Made by a program: the position numbers and the translations under genes
DNA from: Paraphysomonas bandaiensis
Taxonomy: Eukaryota > Chrysophyceae
Assembly: GCA_965644295.1 (NCBI GenBank)
Contig: CBFFRP010000377.1
Span: 214,361-278,360 of the forward strand
Direction: 5' to 3'
Length of the DNA: 64,000 nucleotides
Notes under the pieces: model-generated
The model's database searches: none
Told to the model about the DNA's origin: nothing
The model's input: the letters and a program-made list of their open reading frames with translations, nothing else
Part shown: piece by piece, positions 1 to 11,190 of the stretch
Position numbering within the stretch: position 1 is the first letter of the stretch
Layout: each line of letters opens with the position of its first letter

Positions 1-3000
1 ATCTAAACAACCGTTTATGGGAATTCAAAACAGGTTTATTCAACGTTCTGTTTGCAACGGATATGGCGGAAGAAGGGCTAGATATGCGTTCTTGCCAAAG
101 AATTATTAATTTTGATCCACCATCGACTGTGAAGAGCTATGTCCAACGGCGTGGGCGAGCTCGAGCAAGTAATTCTGTCATGATTACGCTCGTGTCGGAT
201 GACGAGGACGGTATAAAAGTTATGGATGGCACACAAGATATTATCTTCCAGGAAGCTGAGATGGATAACTATGATATCAACCATAGACAACCCGAGAATA
301 TGAGGCCGGGAGAGAGCTGTGTAACTGGTGTGGAACTCCGGTCCCAATATGAACTGTGTGACACCCAATATGTTGTCGAACACTCTGGTGCTCGTGCTGA
401 TGTCAATAATTCGACGCAACTGCTATTTCAATATTGTCAGCAAATACCTCATGACAAATATTTTTTCCCGGATCCTATCTTTTGGATAGCGACACAAAAG
501 GCGTATCAATTTGATAGTGATGAGGCTGTCTGCGAACCTACTTCCATGACAGTATATCGCTGCTCTGTTCTGCTGCCTAATAGTGTGCCCGCTGGAATAC
601 GGTGCGCTATCGGTCCACCCGCTCGAACGAAGTCGCTTGCAAAGAGTCTTGTTTCACTTATTTGTCTCCGCAATCTTCATAGATATGGCGAGCTAGATCA
701 CTGGCTATTAGCATCAAATTCGTTTACATCTGCGCATCGTCGACAAACCAATTGCGATATTGCCGAGAGCGGTGAGAAAAGTTCTAGTACTAGCGGTAAC
801 GGGCGAAGCGGTAATGTTCCCAAGAAATATATTGAAAATAATCCTGATACTATTACCACTGTGAATATTAAAATGGTTCCTGATTGCGTCACCCCTAAAA
901 ATTCCGGGGCGAGTTTGCCGAAATTGTTGTACATGTATCGTTTTATCGCCAAGTGTGATAACTGTGTTCATGAGTCATATATCAATAGCTGTGCATTATG
1001 TTCAAGGCATTTGCATGCAATGAATGCTTTTGGTGTTGCATTTTTACGAGAGCTTCCTTCTGAGGTAGCGGCAGAGACCATGAACTTATATGTACGAGGG
1101 GTACAAGTGAATATATCACTAGTTTCTCTTGGTAGCAAAGTAGTTACTTTACCTGAGTTGGATGCAATGCAGCGATTTCACAGAGCTGTACTATGCTGGG
1201 AGGTTGATGAGAATGAGTCCGATACGAAGTCTTCGTTGGAGTCTATCATAGGAAGCCGTTGGTGTTCAAATAGCAATAAAGCATGGTACATGTTGTTTCC
1301 AGTGGGAGAAAAATTAATCAATATGGCAAGTAATGCATCTAGTTCTTCAGAATATGTCCAATCAACAGACAGTACCATTCCTGGCTGGTCGAGACTCGCA
1401 GAATATTCGATATCAGCAGAAACGCTTACCAAAAATTTAGTACGTCACCACGAGAGGATTTGTGAAACTGAGTGTAGTGGTGATCATCCACGCAAGGGCT
1501 CACCTGAGGAATATCTAGCGGGTGATGCAGTGTGTTATGAGTCCCTGACCAATGTTTTGTTCAGTCGTGGTTACAACAGAATCTACATCGGTATAAATGA
1601 CCCACATGAGCTGAAATCACTGTGTGATGTAATGAAATCAACGACAGCTGGTTCTAAATGCATGCCGGTGACTTTCAAAGAACACTACCTTTCAAAGAAC
1701 AGGATTTCTCCTTCTGAGGTTGCTAGGATAGAAAGTGATCCATCGCATCGACTCGTACATGCGGCATCAGTGTCTGGTCGTCTCTCGCTTGTTCAAGTTT
1801 TAGATAAAGTGGTCACTGAAAATATTATTGACCAAGAGCATTCGCATGTTTCAATTCAACATCTCTTGCCGGAACAGTGTGTAGTTCTTGGTGACGCTCT
1901 ATGGTTTTTGGTCGGACAAGTAGCCCCGTCTATGATGTGGAGAGTCATGTCGTTGTTGCTGGCATTAGAGGCAAGGGATCACATTATGGCAACCCTGCCA
2001 CTGCCGGTACCGTTGCACATCATTCAGTCAGCGGTCGATATGGATTATCCCAAGGAATCTACTTGTGCATGTGAGAACTATAGAAACGTAAGGCTTCCAT
2101 CACCTAAGCTTGTACTTGAAGCTCTTACTCCTAGAATGACCAAAGAGGTTCTAGACAGCGAAAGATTGGAATTTTTTGGTGATTGCATCTTAAAATATAT
2201 ATCTACTTGGGCTGTATATAATATATTTCCGGGGAAGCACGAGGGCCATCTCACTAGAGCGAGAATGAAAATTATATCCAATGAGTATCTGACAATGTGT
2301 GCTAGAGCTTCCGGTATGGTCCAGTATATGCGCGCTCATGCCTTGTCAAATGGAAAGCAGGAACTCCGCTTTTGTCCACCTGGGCGGTGTCAAAGCTTTA
2401 GGAATACGAAATCGGTTTGGAATCTTGATATAACCAAACCTCGAGATAGTGTTAAAGAACAGAGTAAGGGGGATACCGATGAATTCATGTTGTCACAGCA
2501 CGCTCCCGTTGATGTCAAGGCTAAAAAGATAGCTGATGTTATGGAGGCCCTTTTGGGCTGTTTTTACGAAGCAGGAGGTGAAAACTTGACCGTTGCTCTT
2601 ATCCGCGCCTTTGGCTTATGGCCTCAGACGAATATATATACCAGGGAGGATACAATTACCGATTGTGTCACCTCCGTTTGCAGCAATCGTGACGAGGAGC
2701 TTGTTATCCCTGAGGGGTATCCCGAGCAGCTGGAGCGCATAGCGCGAGGCTCCATCGAACAGTCAAAGTTTCCCCCTGCAAACACGCCATATTCTAATAT
2801 GGCTACGAGGAGAAGTTATCTATGTGCTACAGCTATCGACATCATTCACTCAAAAATTGGATATAGGTTTACAAACTTTTCTTTAATGGACCAGGCACTC
2901 ACTCACTGCTCCGTTCTCCATAAGGCCTCCAACCAGCGCCTTGAGTTTTTAGGGGACGCAATTCTGGATTTCGCAGTTGTTTGTGTACTTTACTCATCTC

Positions 3001-3410
3001 TCCCCAGGGCGTCACAGGGACAGCTTTCTAGTATCAAGAGCAAGTTGCTATGCAATCGCAATTTAGCCTTGATTGGTCTCGATATCGATCTCTATCAAAG
3101 TATGACAGTGATGTCATCAGCCTTAATTCAACAGTTTGGTGATATGCAGGAGTGGAAGTTACGTAAAGCCGATGTCGTTGCGAATGAAAACCATGAATAC
3201 GAAAAACTTAGAGATAAATTTGCATGTATGGGCGGCGGGAAGGTGCTCGCTGATGCTATGGAAGCACTTGTAGGGGCAGTCTTTATTGACAGTCAGTGCT
3301 CCATTCAAGCTGTTCGTGATGTTGTGAAGCACACGAAGATAATTCCTGAATCATTTTTTACCGATCCGTACTCTATTCTAGACCCTACCAGCAGTAATAC
3401 AACTAACTAA
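1..3410 (+). CDS. Dicer-like ribonuclease III (5' end outside window)
   Basis: Double-stranded-RNA endonuclease that would produce small RNAs. The frame is open from base 3, so the N-terminal helicase part lies outside the window; residue numbers here count from the ATG at 63. The start of the window encodes the end of a superfamily 2 helicase: motif V (ATDMAEEGLDMRS) and motif VI (QRRGRAR). A Dicer-dimerisation (DUF283-like) region follows at about 165-225. A weak PAZ-like region at about 500-600 is followed by the conserved post-PAZ segment starting LLPEQC. Two RNase III domains follow: IIIa with ERLEFFGD at 700-707 and acidic D825/E828, and IIIb with QRLEFLGD at 958-965 and D1064/E1067. 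All catalytic acidic positions look intact. The protein ends about 40 residues after RNase IIIb, so there is no C-terminal dsRBD. No intron is seen in 3.4 kb, unlike most neighbours. Confidence 0.95.
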   Translation, partial: LNNRLWEFKTGLFNVLFATDMAEEGLDMRSCQRIINFDPPSTVKSYVQRRGRARASNSVMITLVSDDEDGIKVMDGTQDIIFQEAEMDNYDINHRQPENMRPGESCVTGVELRSQYELCDTQYVVEHSGARADVNNSTQLLFQYCQQIPHDKYFFPDPIFWIATQKAYQFDSDEAVCEPTSMTVYRCSVLLPNSVPAGIRCAIGPPARTKSLAKSLVSLICLRNLHRYGELDHWLLASNSFTSAHRRQTNCDIAESGEKSSSTSGNGRSGNVPKKYIENNPDTITTVNIKMVPDCVTPKNSGASLPKLLYMYRFIAKCDNCVHESYINSCALCSRHLHAMNAFGVAFLRELPSEVAAETMNLYVRGVQVNISLVSLGSKVVTLPELDAMQRFHRAVLCWEVDENESDTKSSLESIIGSRWCSNSNKAWYMLFPVGEKLINMASNASSSSEYVQSTDSTIPGWSRLAEYSISAETLTKNLVRHHERICETECSGDHPRKGSPEEYLAGDAVCYESLTNVLFSRGYNRIYIGINDPHELKSLCDVMKSTTAGSKCMPVTFKEHYLSKNRISPSEVARIESDPSHRLVHAASVSGRLSLVQVLDKVVTENIIDQEHSHVSIQHLLPEQCVVLGDALWFLVGQVAPSMMWRVMSLLLALEARDHIMATLPLPVPLHIIQSAVDMDYPKESTCACENYRNVRLPSPKLVLEALTPRMTKEVLDSERLEFFGDCILKYISTWAVYNIFPGKHEGHLTRARMKIISNEYLTMCARASGMVQYMRAHALSNGKQELRFCPPGRCQSFRNTKSVWNLDITKPRDSVKEQSKGDTDEFMLSQHAPVDVKAKKIADVMEALLGCFYEAGGENLTVALIRAFGLWPQTNIYTREDTITDCVTSVCSNRDEELVIPEGYPEQLERIARGSIEQSKFPPANTPYSNMATRRSYLCATAIDIIHSKIGYRFTNFSLMDQALTHCSVLHKASNQRLEFLGDAILDFAVVCVLYSSLPRASQGQLSSIKSKLLCNRNLALIGLDIDLYQSMTVMSSALIQQFGDMQEWKLRKADVVANENHEYEKLRDKFACMGGGKVLADAMEALVGAVFIDSQCSIQAVRDVVKHTKIIPESFFTDPYSILDPTSSNTTN

Positions 3411-5438
3411 GTGGTCGATTCACTGACAGGGCAGGTCGATCATGGCGTTGCAGATGACGTATTGTTAGAAGACATTTTGTTTAGAGGTATTCTTTCCTTT
3501 TAATGTAAATGTGTAAGTAAAGTAGTGATATTTTCGCACCTTTCGGCATTACTCACTTGTTAAGTTTTTCTATACAGTAGTGCAATATGAAAAACGATCT
3601 CGATTTATGATTACTTATACGGGATACTGAGTATAAAAGTGAGGGAGCTCGTAATGCAAGATATATATTAACCACGTTTCCATTTTATGTATATATAAGA
3701 GATTACGTATTATTAGTCACCATCAAGTTGGTCAATCCCACATGTTGAGTGTCGCTTAAAGGCTGCAGTTTAAGGTTTCTGGCTTATAGCTGCTGATGAA
3801 AAATACAGTAGATAGTAGTTAAATGCCGTAAAATATGAATTGAATACAATTTCACATATTAATCACATAACCTCTTGTGAACATCAGTTCTCGTGTGTTG
3901 ACCAACCCCACATTCATATATATCTCTTGTATAAACATATACATTAAATTTTCCTTTCACTACCTACTGGTGCACACTATAAATTGATTCACTTCAATTG
4001 CACAATACATATCATGTCATACGTTAGCAGAGCCAGATAAGAATATATTGGATTGCAATAATATAATATTGCAATATAAATATATAACAATTATTTATTT
4101 TTTCTTGCCACAATAGCATATTTATCATTATTACTGTACTTTTTAGCATAATTTGGCTTTGCAATATATATTTATATATATCATATATAATATTGTTCAT
4201 GCTAGTGTGTGTCTTTGAAAATATATTTGATTTATTATAAATTACTCTTCATAATCACATAACTTGTCCATTATTTTATAACATACATCGTACAATTCTG
4301 TTAATTATTAATTACCAGCAACGAAGAACACTATTTATACATCATGTTCGATATTAGAGTTCATAAACTCTCTCTGTCAACAAGCTATTCACCAAAATAT
4401 TGTAAACTTCAAACTGTTAAAAGTGTGCTACCTACCTCATACAACTAAAGACTGATAAATTAAATTTTTCTTATGATCATGTATGTTGTGTAAAAACTGT
4501 CAATAAATGGAAGATTGCATATATCCACCCATTTCGGTCAAAAAACCAAAAAATAATCATTCGATTTCAAATTATTCGATCGTCTTGTCTTTCATATTTA
4601 CTGCACATAAGTTGTCGGAATTACTTCCTCGAAGCAAAAAGCTAGAAGAAGTTTTCTCTTTCTTGACAGCTTATGGTTCCTACATTGCATATATATCGTC
4701 AATGTAGGGTGTTATGAATATGCTCGTTAGCTATGAAGTATGTATTTTCCAAGTACTGTAGTTTCCAGTACAAACATTGTGCATCGTTTGTTCAGCAGAG
4801 CCAAGATTATCATGACACACTTGCGACAAGAAATAACCCCACGACGCCTCGAACTGCTGCTGTTCCTTTGCTTCAACAAGCACTTGTGAACAGCAGTGCA
4901 ACAGGTCATCGATGATATACTGTCCTATTTTATCATGACGAGAACGAGGACAACTATGGCAAAGCAAAGAGTTGGAATACAGAATACTTAGAGTACTAGT
5001 CGCTAGTTGCTGCATTGTTATTGGGTTTTCATCATAATATTTAATCCACTCTAGTATTGAGTTGGATACTACCGATCGAGCAACTGTTTTCTTCTTAGCG
5101 CCCAAAATATATTAATATATGCTTAGGCTATAGACTATTGGATTTTATATGTAAAATGGGATTTTACTTAGAAAAAAGCTATAGTATTATAGGAATAATA
5201 GTAGCTTGATTAGACGTTATTGTATACTTAAGTTTTATTTATTCATACATATATGTTACGTTAGTTATAATAATATTATTCACAATTAGAAAATTCAAAG
5301 AACCAATATTATTCCAGTACTCAGTGACAAGAAGCATTCAATTATATGATATTATATATAAAAGTAGATAACAACAATATAATAAGTTATATTATATTCA
5401 ATTAAAAATATAATATATCTTATTATATATACACAATG
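3411..5438. other. AT-rich intergenic spacer
   Basis: About 2 kb of AT-rich DNA between the Dicer stop and the gene fragment at 5439. It holds many TATATA runs. On the minus strand, 4731-5105 is an open stretch of about 124 codons without an ATG at its head and without a family I recognise; it may be a decayed exon. No convincing gene is seen. Confidence 0.6.
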
Positions 5439-5802
5439 TCAGAACTTACTACCTCTCCTGGTTCTTGCTGCAAATCTTTCCACCAATGCTTTTCTGCGAA
5501 AGGAGTTTACCTCAGTCTGCATCTTCTGTAATTCCTCCATATTTGAAGAGAGCTCCAACATGTTTTCGACTTCACCTCTATCGAGAAACTGGTATCGTAC
5601 ATGGAAGGACAGTGCTTATTAGCAATGTTTCGTGGTCCCGTATTGGCCATACCTCCTCTCGAAAGAGACATATCAACGGTATGTCGTGATGGGCTACGCG
5701 ATCGGTGCCTTGATGATGAACGATCACGCGGCAATGAATTATAAGAGCTTTCCCTGTGAAACGAAGTTCTGTCCCCTCGAACGGGGCCGATATCTCACTA
5801 AT
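5439..5802 (-). pseudogene. 3' end of an SR-rich protein gene, cut off by a repeat
   Basis: On the minus strand an upstream exon (about 5653-5802) encodes an Arg/Ser-rich stretch (RDRSSSRHRSRSPSRH). A 77-nt GT-AG intron (5576-5652, with a GCTAAT branch-point-like sequence) joins it in frame to 5439-5575, which encodes a short Glu-rich helical tail ending RRGSKF and a stop. Upstream, the reading frame meets a stop close to where an R1 repeat begins at 5803, so the rest of the gene is missing. The Arg/Ser-dipeptide region resembles splicing-factor tails, but no family can be named. It could be a real last pair of exons whose upstream exon was displaced, or a dead remnant left by the insertion. 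Confidence 0.45.
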
Positions 5803-6312
5803 GACGGACTCGCACCTTGTCTTGGTGTTCTGGGGATACGTACCGGAGATATTTCTCCAGGAAACTAACGTGAGCCGCATATATCATATATATATATAGC
5901 ATATAGTCGGCAGATATTGTTCTGTCCACTCATAGCAAACTACTTGTGTGGTATACAAGAGACACTAAGAAGAGGTGTCGCTTGTGTAGACGTCTTTGGG
6001 CCTTGACAAATAACGAATATGCAGGCATCCGGGAATGAGCCCACCTCTAGGGCATCCGGGGCATTGGACTGCCTGTTGAAGTCAAGAACCCGGGCTGTTC
6101 ACCTTAAGGACCCAGAAGTCTTGAAGACAACAGATGTCAGGTATATCAACATTCCACTTGCTCACTGCATTTGCTTTGAGTAATAGAGCGAGCAAAACGG
6201 GTTGCTCCTTGGTGCTTGCGGTTACAGCAGGTTTCGTAGCGTTAAATAGTAGGATATCAGCGTTAAGCACTGACTCTTAAACGCCTATTGCTAATAATAA
6301 GACATTCACTAC
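5803..6312 (+). mobile_element. R1 repeat, copy A (slightly 5'-truncated)
   Basis: Member of the dispersed R1 family defined by comparing copies in this window. It lacks the first ~13 nt of the family start (CCCTCAACAA) and begins at GACGGACTCGCACC. It runs to the common 3' end GACATTCACTAC. It is closest to copy B at 9298-9801, sharing the same internal CATATATCATATATATATA tract. It ends the gene fragment at 5439-5802. Confidence 0.8.
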
Positions 6313-6317
6313 TATCA

Positions 6318-6480
6318 ATCAGGGCCTGGTCACCATTAATGGTTATCAGGCCCTGCTATCAATACATTGCAATATATTTATTATTGGACATTAGAATGCT
6401 ATATTTATTTCTTTGCTGGCATTATATTGCTATCGGGCCCTGTATAGTTATAGTCTTTGTTTGTGCTTGCCGATAGCACA
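6318..6480. repeat. R2 palindromic repeat, short form
   Basis: A compact palindrome at about 6320-6354 is built of arms AGGGCCTGGT and ATCAGGCCCT around a CCATTAATGG centre. A further GGGCCCTG piece lies near 6435. The same palindromic family appears at 16370, 17496, 55538 and 56695, usually next to R1 copies. This looks like a MITE-type element. Confidence 0.55.
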
Positions 6481-6658
6481 AAACAACATAGCATGTTAGA
6501 TCAGACAACATATCTATATTCGAACTTAACTCATTGCCAATTTTACATTAAGAGCTCGATGATATTATTTAACAAGTAGTTATTATTAAACTTTCAAGAC
6601 TTCTGAAAACTACCCCGTATATGCTTACCATACAACAGCAACAATTTAAGCGCCACAT

Positions 6659-8080
6659 CTACAGAGACTTAGAAGATAAAACCCCTGCACCATTGTCAAG
6701 ATACTCTTTTTTCGATACCCACATACTCTTGAAGGTCGAGAGTGAAGCGAGGATAGATCCTCCTATCCAGGTAGAGTACAGCCGCTCCGGCGGGGCCGCT
6801 ATTCTAATCTTTGTGTCTTTGGGTAGCAAAGGATGCTTGCGGATTTCATTCAGTAGTCTGTCTCCGAAACCTGAGTGCATGTGAACTTGACAATAGGTTG
6901 TTTAACATTTCCTCACCTTGGAAGAGCGTAGAGCCACCAGAAAGCACCATCTGGGATAGCAGCACACGACGAAGGTCCATATCAGACTTCATCACTGCCT
7001 TGACGAGACAATCATGAACTCCCTTGCTCTCACTACCAATGATATCCGGCTGGAAGAGAACCTCGGGAGCGCGGAAAGCCTCAGCCCCAAGCTCTACACG
7101 AGACCCATCTGGCAGTTCGTAGGTCCTGCCAGCTCCCTGCTGCCTACTCTTCCCCTCTATTTCCTCGCGTTGAGGATCGAACGCTACATAACAGCAAGTT
7201 TCCTTTATCTGCCGCACAATTTCAACCTCGGCCGAAGTGACCATACGCCGCCCGGCCCGTCGCAAGAGGAGCTGCAATTGTGAGGTGACATCGCGCCCAG
7301 CAACGTCTACCCGCACCATTGCATGTCGGAGGGCAAAACCCTCATATATAGGAACTGCATGTGTCACACCATCCCCTGCACATAATATTCCAGTCATTAA
7401 ATACTCGAAAAACAACGTTTTCATCAATACCGCAATCCAAGACAAGGCCTGTTGTTCTCCCAGAGGCATACAGACTTAATATCGCCTTCACAGATAGCAC
7501 AATCAACAGCACATAGTTACTGCATCATACACCACACACCTGTGGGGCACAAAACATCGCAGGAGCATTGAACCCTTCAAAAAATATTTCTGCAGCCTTT
7601 TCCCTGTTTTCATAGGGGTTCAATGGCGCCTCCGTTAGAAGCACCTGACATCACACCAATATCACCGGAGCGACACTAAAACGAGATTCTTACAGCATGC
7701 TCCTCACTGGCAACATTTAAATTTTCTCTAGAATATACATGAGCCCATATCCTCTCCATATCATTCCAGTTTCTGACTATGCCATGCTCCATAGGATAGG
7801 ACAGCACTAGTGCTCCTCTGTGCTCCTCTGCCTTAGAGCCAACGAATCTACCATAGCAACAACACACTCACAGACAGCGAGTATAGTCCAGATACACTCA
7901 CATTTCACCTCCATCAAGGGCGCCCCCCGGCATCATGCGTGTGTGTTTGGTGCGTCCCACATATGACCGAAATATAACGCGGGGCTTGTCAGCTCCGGCG
8001 AAGCCTGCCTTCAAAACACCCGTTCCATTGTCAATAACAACGGGCTGATTAGCCAACACCTCACTAAAAGTATCAGACAT
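6659..8080 (-). CDS. Centractin-like actin-related protein 1 (dynactin filament)
   Basis: Actin-fold ATPase expected to form the short filament of dynactin, the dynein adaptor. Six exons on the minus strand: 7902-8080, 7694-7847, 7540-7644, 7431-7485, 6917-7375, 6659-6870. Introns are 46-55 nt with GT-AG ends, and the frame is continuous for 387 codons (centractin is about 376 aa). The start (ATG at 8080) gives [20 protein letters not shown], which matches the Arp1 N-terminus. Visible actin-fold motifs are the phosphate-1 loop ([13 protein letters not shown]), the adenosine/phosphate-2 region ([15 protein letters not shown]), [15 protein letters not shown] and the C-terminal [15 protein letters not shown]...WVSKKEY. 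The KAEEHRG and YPMEHG segments favour Arp1 over conventional actin. Residues 200-300 differ most from the family. It implies a dynein-based transport system. Confidence 0.93.
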
Positions 8081-9297
8081 GCGTACTGCAGCAAGCGTCG
8101 AGCACTCGGAGTGTGCTGCCTCTTCAAATATACGCGCTTCTCGTCATCTCATCTGCAGCCTTGTCATCATACTGCTGTATGCACAGTACAGCACTGTATA
8201 CGTATACACAGCTAGATCACTGTATACCGTCTCTGTATATCATAATATACTGTACCATATAAAGCCTCACAGGAGCAGCAGTGCCAGTGTGGACACGCAC
8301 AGCCGGCAGTTCCAGTTGCTTCGATTGGAAGATGTATGCACTGTGCCTAGTTGGGCACGATCATGAGCTCTCCGCTCTCATTGAACATGACAAACACAGA
8401 GTGACGGAGTGCTTCGATCATGATTGACCAGCAAGAGGCCCGTACAGTGATGTGATGATACGACAGCCGGTACTGTTGCTGCAGTGAGTGCATTGAACAG
8501 ATTGAACATATATGTCGCGACCCTACATCATTTTATCTCTGGCTATTGTAAACCACTCCCTCTTCCCATCTTACCCGAATACTGCAGGATTTGGTGATAT
8601 TCTTTTAGTTTATTTAAACGCACTTAAGAAATGCTACATACAACTACCTGGTTGCAGGTATAGGAAACAACGTCTACTACCGTGATCTTTAAATCATGAT
8701 GGACAGTTAGCGAACTCCGATAAAGCGTCTGTATGATTTTCTGGTATACACTGCAGTCTCAGTAGTGTTTGATGTGATGCTGCCCTTGCTTAGGGGCCTT
8801 TCTTTTCACTACATTATTGTTGTTACAGGCATATACTGAGCACTGTTATGATACGTGCGTATTATAGAGTGACTAGTGTTAAAAAATATGTAGTGGTGTA
8901 AAGTGTAAAATATTTACCATATGAGAGAAGACAAAACAAACTGAACTATCTTGTCAATACAAGATATTTTGGATGAAAGGTCGTTGACGTTCACGAGCGA
9001 CAGATTTCGTGCCACAACTCCATTGTTTAGTAATAAGTCAATCTATTTTACTGGACTTTGACTTGTCTTACTTCTTTCTAGCGACGTGACATCAAAAAAT
9101 AATTTCGGACAATCTATAGGGAATAGGGCTAGTGACAAAAGCATACGCCATAAATATAAATTATGTATGTCGTGAAAATCAAGGTGAATACAAACCTATA
9201 TATGACTTGAGGCTTGTAGCAATCCTTTTTTCCTGCATTAATTGTCACCAATATTCAATATTTTATTTCGTAGCATATAAAATTTAACATTGTGTCA
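8081..9297. other. Intergenic region upstream of the Arp1 gene
   Basis: About 1.2 kb between the Arp1 start and R1 copy B. The first 300 bases are the likely Arp1 promoter region. I see no coding or RNA gene and no clear repeat in the rest. Confidence 0.5.
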
Positions 9298-9801
9298 CCC
9301 TCAACAACGTCGGACTCGCACCTTGTCGTGGTGTTCTGGGGATAAGTACCGGAGATATTTCTCCAGGAAACTAACGTGAGCCGCATATATCATATATATA
9401 TATAGCATATAGTCGGCAGATATTGTTCTGTCCACTCATAGCAAACTACTTGTGTGGTATACAAGAGACACTAAGAAGAGGTGTCGCTTGTGTAGACGTC
9501 TTTGGGCCTTGACGAATATGCAGGCATCCGGGAATGAGCCCACCTCTAGGGCATCCGGGAATGAGTCAAGCACCCGGGCTGTTCACCTTAAGGACCCAGA
9601 AGTCTTGAAGACAACAGATGTCAGGTATATCAACATTCCACTTGCTCACTGCATTTGCTTTGAGTAATAGAGCGAGCAAAACGGGTTGCTCCTTGGTGCT
9701 TGCGATTACGCACAAGCAGGTTTCGTAGCGTTAAATAGTAGGATATCAGCGTTAAGCACTGACTCTTAAACGCCTATTGCTAATAATAAGACATTCACTA
9801 C
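9298..9801 (+). mobile_element. R1 repeat, copy B, with 13-nt target-site duplication
   Basis: Full-length R1 copy (about 504 nt) from CCCTCAACAACG to GACATTCACTAC. It is bracketed by a perfect direct repeat TAACATTGTGTCA (9285-9297 and 9802-9814), which marks both ends. It has no terminal inverted repeats. The 3' part carries two small hairpins: GCTCCTTGGTGC and a CTTGCG...CGCACAAG stem. Confidence 0.88.
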
Positions 9802-10005
9802 TAACATTGTGTCATCTTGAAAATAAATACCTCATTTCAGTACATGACAACGACGGGTGTTTGGTATTTGGTAATAAAATGTTGATGTCTTAAATTTGAC
9901 ATTTAAATAGGTACTCAGACGTGTAAACAAAATGTGACATATTTCTTTCTACAACAATGGTATACAGGCTCTATATCATAAGATATTAAATAATACTATA
10001 TAGCT

Positions 10006-10838
10006 CTACAGTTTTTTAAAGACCCCATGTACGAAAACACGACGCATTTCAATTCCTTTTTTTCTATTGCGATTTATCACTGTGGCATATTTAAGTTCTA
10101 ATGGAGTGAAACCGCACTGTAAACAGAGGTCGGATACATACTCAATGTCAAAATAGTAGGAAAGGGTACCATCTGCTCTTTCGTATAAATTTTCTCCTCT
10201 TCGAGTTTCATGTCGCAGCATTGTCATATCGAATATCCCATAATCGCGAAATAGCACTACCCCCCCGACATTCAAGATGTTGTGAACATTTTCCATCGCT
10301 GATATATGGTCATCGGGATGAACAGCCGATAGTGCAAATATCATCAAAACGGCATTGACTGGTGAAGCAGAAAATGTATGTGTTTTCGTAATATCCCACT
10401 TCTCCACCTGTATCCTAGACGAATCAAACTTCTTATTGCCAGCAAAAATTTGTAGAGCGTCATGACTGTAATCAGTTGCAATAAAAGAAAGATCAGGGAA
10501 TCTATCCAACAATGGGAAGATGCTACAACCATATCCACACCCCACCTAAGTACGACATAAGATAAGTAAGATAAGAAAAAACGGCCAACCTCCAATACAC
10601 ACGCTGATTGTCCAGAGAGCCACTTTTCAAACTCCACACTTAGATATTTGCGTGGCTTGAAGAAATTTCCGGTTACATGACTTTGATAGAAGTTATTCCA
10701 CCGGGAATATTGTTCTTCGTCACAGTTATCCAGCGGCTTAATTAGCGGCAGAGGGCGCTCCGCACACTGCACTCGCCATTCGTCGAAATCAAAATCACAG
10801 TCAAAGTAAGAAGCGTCTCGAGGAGCAGAAGATGTCAT
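10006..10838 (-). CDS. METTL2/6/8-type tRNA 3-methylcytidine methyltransferase
   Basis: S-adenosylmethionine-dependent enzyme expected to make m3C32 in the tRNA anticodon loop. Two exons on the minus strand, 10590-10838 and 10006-10545, are split by a 44-nt intron (10546-10589) that restores CVLEVGCGYG, the SAM-binding motif I, at the junction. The predicted protein has 262 aa. An in-frame ATG at 10895 would add 19 residues (281 aa, close to METTL6), so the true start is open. The N-terminal segment with RWNNFYQSHVTGNFFKPRKY matches the family's xxWDxFYxxxxxxFFKDRxW signature. Motif II-like IATDYSHDAL and motif IV-like NAVLMIFALSAVHPD are present, followed by the GGVVLFRDYGIFDM and RGENLYERADGTLSYYF segments typical of this family. 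It is divergent from NOM1 across the inverted-repeat region. Confidence 0.92.
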
Positions 10839-10983
10839 GATGAAGATGCCAATTTGTCGATTCTCAACCGTATTGGCACTCCACAGTGCGATCAAAGCAC
10901 AGTCTCATGACCACATCGACTCACATCGTCCGTCTCTCTGATTCTTTCATCTGATTGGAGTGCTGCTTCTCGTAGGAGCTGAA

Positions 10984-11190
10984 TTTTGATTGGCTGAGAG
11001 CCAGCCACACCATATTTTCACCGTTTTTTTGACTTGGTTTCGATATCTGTGTGAGTATTCAGATCCGACGAGAGATCATCATCATCATGCATTTGTTCCT
11101 GCTCAGCATGAAATGGTATGCTTCAATGAATTGCTTGTAATCTTCCACCTTCAGAAGTAATTTTCAGGTACTATAGAGTCACCCGTGTAT
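10984..11190. repeat. Left arm of a 0.2-kb inverted repeat, upstream of the METTL6-like gene
   Basis: This stretch is the reverse complement of 12573-12771 over about 190 nt, with one 9-nt insertion (AGCCACACC near 11003) and a few substitutions at the inner end. The outer end carries TTTTGATTGGCTG, a CCAAT box (CCAATCA) when read towards the METTL6-like gene, about 150 nt from its start codon. It may be a promoter module or a terminal inverted repeat. Confidence 0.85.

Noticed and set aside
4731-5105. 124-codon minus-strand frame
   Set aside because: No ATG at the start, AT-rich surroundings and no recognisable motif; kept only as a remark on the spacer.
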